Below are positions 58,560 through 64,000 of a stretch of DNA of 64,000 nt, piece by piece. A program made the translations under genes and the position numbers. The notes beneath the pieces were generated by a model. That model did no database searches. It was not told the DNA's origin and saw only the letters and a program-made list of their open reading frames with translations. Numbering within the stretch: the first letter of the stretch is position 1; every line of letters starts with the position of its first letter. The DNA comes from Massospora cicadina (Eukaryota > Entomophthoromycota > Entomophthoromycetes > Entomophthorales > Entomophthoraceae): NCBI GenBank assembly GCA_022478985.1, contig JAKSZP010009196.1, forward strand, positions 124,001-188,000, given 5' to 3'.

Positions 58560-59520
58560 TTTTAATATGGCATGGCGTTGACAGGACCCTGAGGACCCCC
58601 ATTAAATTGTTAAGCTTGTCAATCATCTGTGAAGTGAAGTATATACCATTATATGTTAGAAGGAATTGGGGGCATCCATGTTTCAATAATGTTCTCCAAA
58701 ATATATTTTGCAGTCATCACAGTCCCCAAGTATCTGATCAGTTTGGCTTCAACACTTTTTGTAAAATTATCAATGGCCACCACAATAAATAAATTCTACA
58801 CTAAAGGTAATAGCTTATGAAATTGATCAACATGGTGTGAAAAGTGAAGTTCTGTTTTACCAATTATTATAAAGTGCTCTTATAATATGGAACTTCTGCT
58901 TGGCACTCATGGCAGAAGCTGAGGGATTTGTGGACATCTAAGTGCATCTATAACCAGTGGTAGTGTTGCTTCAGCTGTTTGTATGTCTTCTTGAATCTTC
59001 CATGGCCTGTGGCTTTGTGGGCTCTGATGGTCATATACATATGCTCAGTTGTTGTGGTATGATGTATTTGCAGTTCTACATTAGTTTGAAGAGTTTCCTT
59101 TGCTTAATGGCGGTGTTTTTCATCAGGCATTCTAAAGGCATTGTACTTCTTCTGTTTTATTATTTTATTCCTTTTTAAACATCTTATTGTAAAGGCCATC
59201 TGCCACATAAGCGGTCAATGTGACAGTAGGTAGCCTAAACAGTCCATCAGCATTTTTATGCTTCACGCCAGGTTAATGTTGAATCTCAAAGTCGCATGAT
59301 TGTATCTCCAGTGCCCAGCGAGCTAGGCGTCCCTCTGGCTCCTTGAGATTCTATAGCCACCTAAGCGAGGAGTGGTCAGTTACTACCTTGAAATGCACAC
59401 CGTAGATATAAACCATTAATTTCTTACACACATCAATAAAACTATACATTCTTCTTGAGCAACAGTGTAATTCCGCTCATGCACGTCTAACGTCCAGCTG
59501 CAGTATGATACAGTGTTTAT
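58560..59520 (-). pseudogene. gypsy element F: RNase H and integrase N-terminus
   Basis: Minus strand, high to low: RNase H C-terminal part at 59250-59500 (NYTVAQEECIV, VYIYGVHFKVVTDHSSLRWL, EGRLARWALEIQ, KHKNADGLFRLP); integrase zinc domain at 58890-59030 (HKATGHGRFKKTYKQLKQHY, then FCHECQAE); and a core fragment at about 58610-58690 (NGIYFTSQMIDKLNNL; the usual SDNG is TYNG). Stops and frameshifts are present. The RT side is cut at about 59550 by the LTR of element E. Confidence 0.8.
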
Positions 59521-59552
59521 GAACTTTATGGTAGTTTACCTCACAGGTTGGT

Positions 59553-60292
59553 TGTGAAATAATAATAAAAACACTAGTTGTATAATGACAACTAGTAGGT
59601 GGAGTCTTCAAATAAGTGGCAACGAATCCACTCTGGCACTGTACTTGAGAAAACAACTAGGGACCTTTCTTCCTTTCAATCTTCAATTTGGAAGTAAATA
59701 TAATAATAAATTTCAGTTGAACTCTGTTTTTTATTAGAAAATGCTAGGGGTTTTTATAGGCAAAAGCGGACAAATTTTCAGATAATTCAATGAAAAATCA
59801 ACTGATTGGTCTCCTAAAATTTCTGACTCCAGGATTAAGTTCTGAATAATGTTGAATTTCTTGAACTTAGTTAATACTCAGCAGTTAACCTTTCACAGAT
59901 TGGCAGCCATCACCTTATGTTAGGAACTGTACACAGATGGTCTGGGGCCGTGTTACCTGATTTTGACTAACAACTACTACTGCAACAAGCATTAAAACGC
60001 TTTGATAGCTTTGTAAAAATGACCCTAATCGCTCAGCACCACTGTTTGAACGATCCACTATGGCAATAAAACATATTGGCAATCAAGCCTTCATTGAAAT
60101 GCTTAAAAAACACTGTTAGGGGATGATCCCTGACAAAACATTAATCAAAACCAATTGTCATATTATATCCTTTGGATAGTTATGACTAATAATTTAGTTG
60201 GCAACCATTAATAAACAATAGAGAATTTTAACAACCTTCAAATTCTAATTGACAAATGAGAGGATAATATGGTCAACAAAATTTCCAACACA
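59553..60292 (-). repeat. 3' LTR of gypsy element E
   Basis: On the minus strand it begins TGTGTTGGAAATTTTG at 60292 after a purine run (AAGTGAGGTGGA) and ends TTATTTCACA at 59553: TGTG...CACA ends, 740 bp. It interrupts the RNase H of element F. Its partner lies outside the window. Confidence 0.6.
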
Positions 60293-60829
60293 TCCACCTC
60301 ACTTGACTAGATTACCCAGCAAGACAGTTTTTCAGAAGCAATTACTTCTTCTCAAGGCTTGACTAACAAGCCTAATTTAGAGGTCCATCTTCTGTACTTA
60401 ATGAACTCATTAGTTCAGCGGTCCCCTTCTTGCTGCTGCCTCTGTTGAGTGCGGTCCTACAGCCTCATTCCATATCAGGTCTACTTGGGCATCATGCTGA
60501 TCATAGCTTGGAAATCTGTACTCCCCAGGTTGGGCTCTCCATTTGCTATCATAGTGGATCAACTTCATTCCTAGGTACTACTCATGATGGATCTAGTTTC
60601 AGCCCGTCCTGATCCTGACATACTTAAGCACCTCAGGACTATTTTTAGCGGACCCAATTTCAACCCAAGCTAGCCTTGCCAACAATAGTAGGGAACAACG
60701 CCTGACAATTTTGAGTGCAACAAATTAAAAAATTGATTTTTAATATAGTTTTCATTATTATTATATTCATTTTCTTATGTTTTAGCTGATATTTTATCTT
60801 TTTATATGTTTTTGTATTTTACATCTTTT
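60293..60829 (-). other. Element E, between integrase and LTR
   Basis: Contains the polypurine tract at 60293-60304 and a tail of the reading frame. The plus-strand frame 60430-60612 is not a gene. Confidence 0.4.
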
Positions 60830-61437
60830 ATCATTTTTTGTATATATATTTTTAAGCCATATTTTAAGAACTTGCTATGAACTTGGTTAACTATATGACC
60901 ATCAGGGATATTTTTGATCATATAGGCAAATACTGCCGATTTAGAAAGTACTTTGAAGCGGCCTATTTATAAGGCATCCAGCTTATTTCAGTGGCCAAAT
61001 CCTTGCATGTAACAATAGGATACTTTATCCCCAATTTCGAATCTTTTTATGGGTGGGTTGTTTCTTATCATTGTACGTTTTAGCCTGGATTCTTTTACAA
61101 AGAGTTTCAGAAAATTCTTGGGTTTTAAATTAATCATAATGTTGGCTAATTAATTTAAATATTATTCTAAGTCATCCCCAAGGTTACCTACAATGATGAG
61201 TAAAGAATTAGTGGTGAGGCGGCTCTTCTTCCAAAGAGCAATTCAAAAGGTTTTTCCAAGATGTGGAATGATAGCTGACATTATAGGCTAATGTTACCAA
61301 AGTTAAGTACAAAGCCAAGCAGACGTTTTTCCTGCAACCAGACTTTGTAACATAGCGGCTAAGGTAGCGTTCACTCTCTTAGCTAGTCCATTAGTCTCTG
61401 GCCAATATGGGACTGATATGACCCCTTTGATCCCCAT
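60830..61437 (-). pseudogene. Element E integrase, C-terminal half
   Basis: Continues the reading of 63341-63990 after the retroposon insertion. It begins MGIKGVISVPYWPETNGLAK (catalytic Glu of the core replaced by Lys in LAKRVNATL), then a GKTF/LWKKS stretch, RNNPPIKRFEIGDKVSY and a GPY/F-like FKVLSKSAVFAYMIK. The last bases belong to the target site duplicated by the insertion. Confidence 0.75.
61423..61437 (-). repeat. TSD of the 1.89-kb retroposon copy (left)
   Basis: CCCTTTGATCCCCAT; compare CCTCTTTGATTCCCAT at 63325-63340. The target codes the same integrase residues on both sides, which confirms the insertion. Confidence 0.75.
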
Positions 61438-63324
61438 ATTTTTTAGCACTAATGGTGCCCAACCCAAAAGGGCGAGCTGCCATGCATCTTTATTTGCAAA
61501 TAGGCCAAAAAAAGGAATTATTAGAAATAAAAAATTACCTAATATGGCACCTCAGCTAACGGCCTAGGAAGCCATATCAGAAGGCGAGGAAGCTTTAGGG
61601 AGACTTTTGTCTGGCACCCGCTTTATCTGGTGGACCATGGTGGACAGCATCAGGGTGGGAGCATCAGAAACATGGGGCATAATGGGGTATAGTTGTGGGT
61701 TTTCTTCATTTATGAGGCCAGCGGTATCCATCACCTCAATGTATTGAACAAATTGATGCTCAGCGAAAGTGATGAGAGCTGGCACATAAGTGAAAGACTT
61801 GATGTGCTGGTGGGTTTCAGGATAATTGGGGATAAAAAGAGAAGTTTTTGCCATGTCGATGCAAGTGCTGCTCATACCAAAAGTGAGCTCCTCAATTTTG
61901 TATTTTGCATCCTCCTCAAAATCATGGGGAAATTTGGGATTGGAATACCCTCAACAAGGGGTTCCATCACCCCATGGAGTTGTTGGCGGAGGAGGGTGTT
62001 AGCAGGAGCTGCAGCGGCTTCAACTGCAATTTTATTGATATTTTTATAAACTGGAAAACCATTTTAAGAGCAAAAATGGTGGGGCCACAATTTAGGTGGA
62101 TCAACAAAAATTTCCTTAAAGCAAAATCTGGCTTGACATGGTATGGCCATTAATTCTCATCAATATATTTGAGACCCTAGAATGGATTGGATTCAGCCAG
62201 CACTGGGCCAGCCACCAGAAATGGGAGTGACAGAAGCTTTTGGCCATGTGCCATTGACCATGGCAGCTCAACTGAAACTGAGTCAGCCATTGACTCAGGA
62301 TTTTGTAATCCAGTCAATTTGTTAGATTTTTTTAAATTTTTAAATTTTGATTGGCTGCTGTCTTAGAAGCAGTACCAGAATTTGCCGAGGTTGGGGGTAG
62401 GATTAAGCCCCATTCAAAAAAGTGAGCTGAACTGGCCTGCCAAATGCCGGAGGGAGGAGCAGCAGAAGCAGCAGAGGTGGAAGCTGTAGGGCACTTGTGC
62501 TTTGGGTGATCAAGCTCAAAGCACAAGGGGCAAATGGCACAGCCAATCTTGACGTGCGCCCAGAATGGGTGATCAGGGGCAGATCTGATCACCATGCAAG
62601 GGGGAATCACAAGGTGAGTGTCATGATGAAATGGGCAGATCATCACAAAGGCGCGCGGCCCTGCCAAATGAAGCACTCCATTCAGAACCACTAATTGCAA
62701 CACAGGGTCTGCGTTGTAAATGGCCAAACCCTCCATGAGCTCATGGTGGAGGCGTTTGGGGGAAAGGTAGGAAGGCAACTTGGCGTATGGACCACCAAAG
62801 TGGCCTCATCTGGGAGCCAGGTTCAAACGGTTGAGAGGGGAATTTTTTTGATTAATTACAGCTTAGATGCTGCATTTACATCAGCCTTGGAATGGAAACC
62901 AAGGTTGAAGTACCCCTTAAAGGGACATAAATCAATGAAGCTGGCAGGTTTAAACACCGCCATGGCCATTTCAATGATGGCTGAACTTGCATATGGGAAA
63001 AGGTTCCCATATTTGACTCAGAGGCTGAGATGCAGATTGCTCTGTGGGAACACTGCCTGAGAACTCGTGAGATGGTGGGACAAGTCCTGAGGGGGGACAT
63101 AATGCCTGGTAGCATTAGGGGGGCTAGCAGAGCCAGCCCAGGCGTGCTTTGGCAGCAGCTGAAAGATGCCAGATGGCGGCGCACCACCACCCCAAGCCAG
63201 GGCAGCAGGCGTTGATGGCATTGACATTGGTAAGATTTGGCTCAATTGAGCAGTCGTTTTTTGTATTTTTAGATAAAATCCAAATTTTGCTTTGATTTAG
63301 TTATCAAAGTGAAAGAGAGATATT
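61438..63324 (-). mobile_element. Full-length ORF1-only retroposon (1.89 kb), best copy
   Basis: Minus orientation, inserted in the integrase of element E. The 5' end (ATCTCTCTTTCACTTTGAT on the minus strand) agrees with that of the copy at 55727-57598. A leader of about 97 nt precedes the ORF1-type frame; the 3' end is TTGGGCACCATTAGTGCTAAAAA. It has no endonuclease, RT, RNase H or integrase. Because two copies share both ends, 1.9 kb is the full size of this family, not a truncation. It must be moved by enzymes from another element. Confidence 0.88.
61564..63227 (-). pseudogene. ORF1-type CCHC protein of the retroposon family
   Basis: ATG at 63227 (MPSTPAALAWGGGAPP region), then RHYVPPQDLSHHL, KYGNLFPYASSAIIEMAM and FIDLCPFKGYFNLGF in two frames (62876-63245). 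The longest intact part is 62332-62778, with FVMICPFHHDTHLVIPP, SAPDHPFWAHV and the zinc knuckle CPLCFELDHPKHKC (CX2CX4HX4C). The C-terminal part is 61564-61875. About 520 residues in all. It aligns in order with ORF1 of the LINE at 12467-13286 (GFNTADEVDAAAK, TIINPFPEVEENLSIIP, CNHCGSLGHKEHAC). Probable role: RNA-binding chaperone. Two or three frameshifts break this copy. Confidence 0.8.
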
Positions 63325-63340
63325 CCTCTTTGATTCCCAT
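63325..63340 (-). repeat. TSD of the 1.89-kb retroposon copy (right)
   Basis: See 61423-61437. Confidence 0.75.
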
Positions 63341-63990
63341 CAGTTCATTAAATTGGGGTATGACAAAGGACAAAAAGTTTTTTCCATTATCATTCAGGAT
63401 CACTTGGGGACAGCCATGCTAATATATCACTTAATCCAGATTAAATTTGGCAGTATTCATAGCATTGACCTAAACCATAGCCTTAGTTTTTACCCATTAG
63501 ATCAGGTGATCAATTGCAACTAAGATATATCGCATTCCTCCAGTGCTTTTACTTAGAGGTCCCATGACATTGATTAATACTGTATTCCAGGTGAATCCTG
63601 GTTGCACTACCTGATATCTGGCCACATTTTTGTGTGGTTTGTGGAGTAGACATTCTGCACAAGAGGAAAGGAAATCCGCCATATCAAAGCTTAATGATTA
63701 CCAATAGTAATATTGGTGAATTTACTTTAAAGTTTTCTTGAGGCCACCATGGCTGACAACTTTTTGAGAAGCCAAATTATTTCAATTTATTTGATGGTTT
63801 TGGGAACAGAAGCCTTTTATCATTCACTAGTTTGAATAACTGTCTGTTCTTTTGTTTTGTTCCCTTAATGGCTTTTTATAATGCTAATTTGAACTTCTGG
63901 TGGCTTGTACTACAACTCTCCTTTCACCATTTGTTAAAATAGGTCATCAGCACAATCTAGTACTACAAGAATTACTGGAAGTCTGGATAA
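63341..63990 (-). pseudogene. Element E integrase, N-terminal half
   Basis: Minus strand: a degraded zinc domain at 63660-63990, with FLSSCAECLLHKPHKN at about 63630-63680. The core follows with WNTVLINVMGPLSKSTGG, MRYILVAIDHLIKW (63470-63600) and then CPQVILNDNGKNFLSF near 63390, holding the second catalytic Asp. It continues at 61437 after the inserted retroposon. RT and RNase H would lie beyond the window. Confidence 0.75.
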
Positions 63991-64000
63991 TCCATATGCA

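Noticed and set aside
63953..63968. AATCTAGTACTACAAG near the window end, like the micro-inserts
   Set aside because: No direct repeat can be seen around it and the A-run is interrupted; the window ends too soon to judge.
1..64000. CRISPR arrays, operons or prokaryotic elements
   Set aside because: Introns, LINEs and LTR elements mark the DNA as eukaryotic; no regularly spaced repeats found.

Overview
The window looks like eukaryotic, very AT-rich, transposon-dominated DNA. The only host-type gene I can recognise is a cytosolic ribosomal protein uS9 (RPS16) at 19178-19713. It is split by three GT-AG introns of only 36-40 nt. Its sequence (for example the segment [10 protein letters not shown]) resembles fungal uS9, and the mobile elements are chromovirus-like Ty3/gypsy elements and an L1/Tad-type LINE. 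I infer a fungus with a large, repeat-bloated genome, possibly early-diverging. The species cannot be decided from this window. A pseudogene of a protein type I know mainly from arthropod genomes lies just upstream of RPS16, so an insect-associated fungus is a speculative option.

Layout. 1-11345: broken Ty3/gypsy pieces (integrase at 60-745; protease and gag on the minus strand at 4270-6070; a primer-binding site at 7371), a possible LINE fragment and unassigned DNA. 12388-17620: a full-length LINE (ORF1 with CCHC; ORF2 with APE endonuclease, RT and C-terminal CCHC) between perfect 13-bp target-site duplications (TSDs). 18185-18650: the transposon-derived pseudogene. 19178-19713: RPS16. 19714-31670: about 12 kb of AT-rich DNA with a heavily decayed LINE and several tiny retroposon insertions. 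31688-34683: a retroposon encoding only an ORF1-type protein, with the same 3' tail as the LINE and a perfect 14-bp TSD. 36890-64000: nested Ty3/gypsy elements, almost all on the minus strand: A (LTR-pol-LTR, 36890-43376), B (gag/protease, 43390-46075), C (protease-RT-RNase H, 46090-48060), D (an LTR pair flanking a weakly coding interior, 48117-51811), gag and integrase pieces (54040-55640), F (RNase H-integrase, 58560-59520) and E (LTR plus integrase, 59553-64000).

The most unusual signal is a retroposon family ending in a motif like CACTAGTGCTAAAAA. Two copies of about 1.9 kb (55727-57598 and 61438-63324) share the same 5' start, have TSDs, and encode only an ORF1-like CCHC protein, with no endonuclease or RT. 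Shorter copies are 576, 237 and 46 bp with 15-19 bp TSDs. Four micro-inserts keep only 15-22 bp of a very similar tail yet still have perfect 13-17 bp TSDs. ORF1 of these elements is related to ORF1 of the LINE at 12388-17620, so they look like half-LINEs moved in trans, comparable to mammalian HAL1. All coding regions except RPS16 carry stops or frameshifts, and several catalytic acidic codons in the gypsy elements are lost through G-to-A changes.
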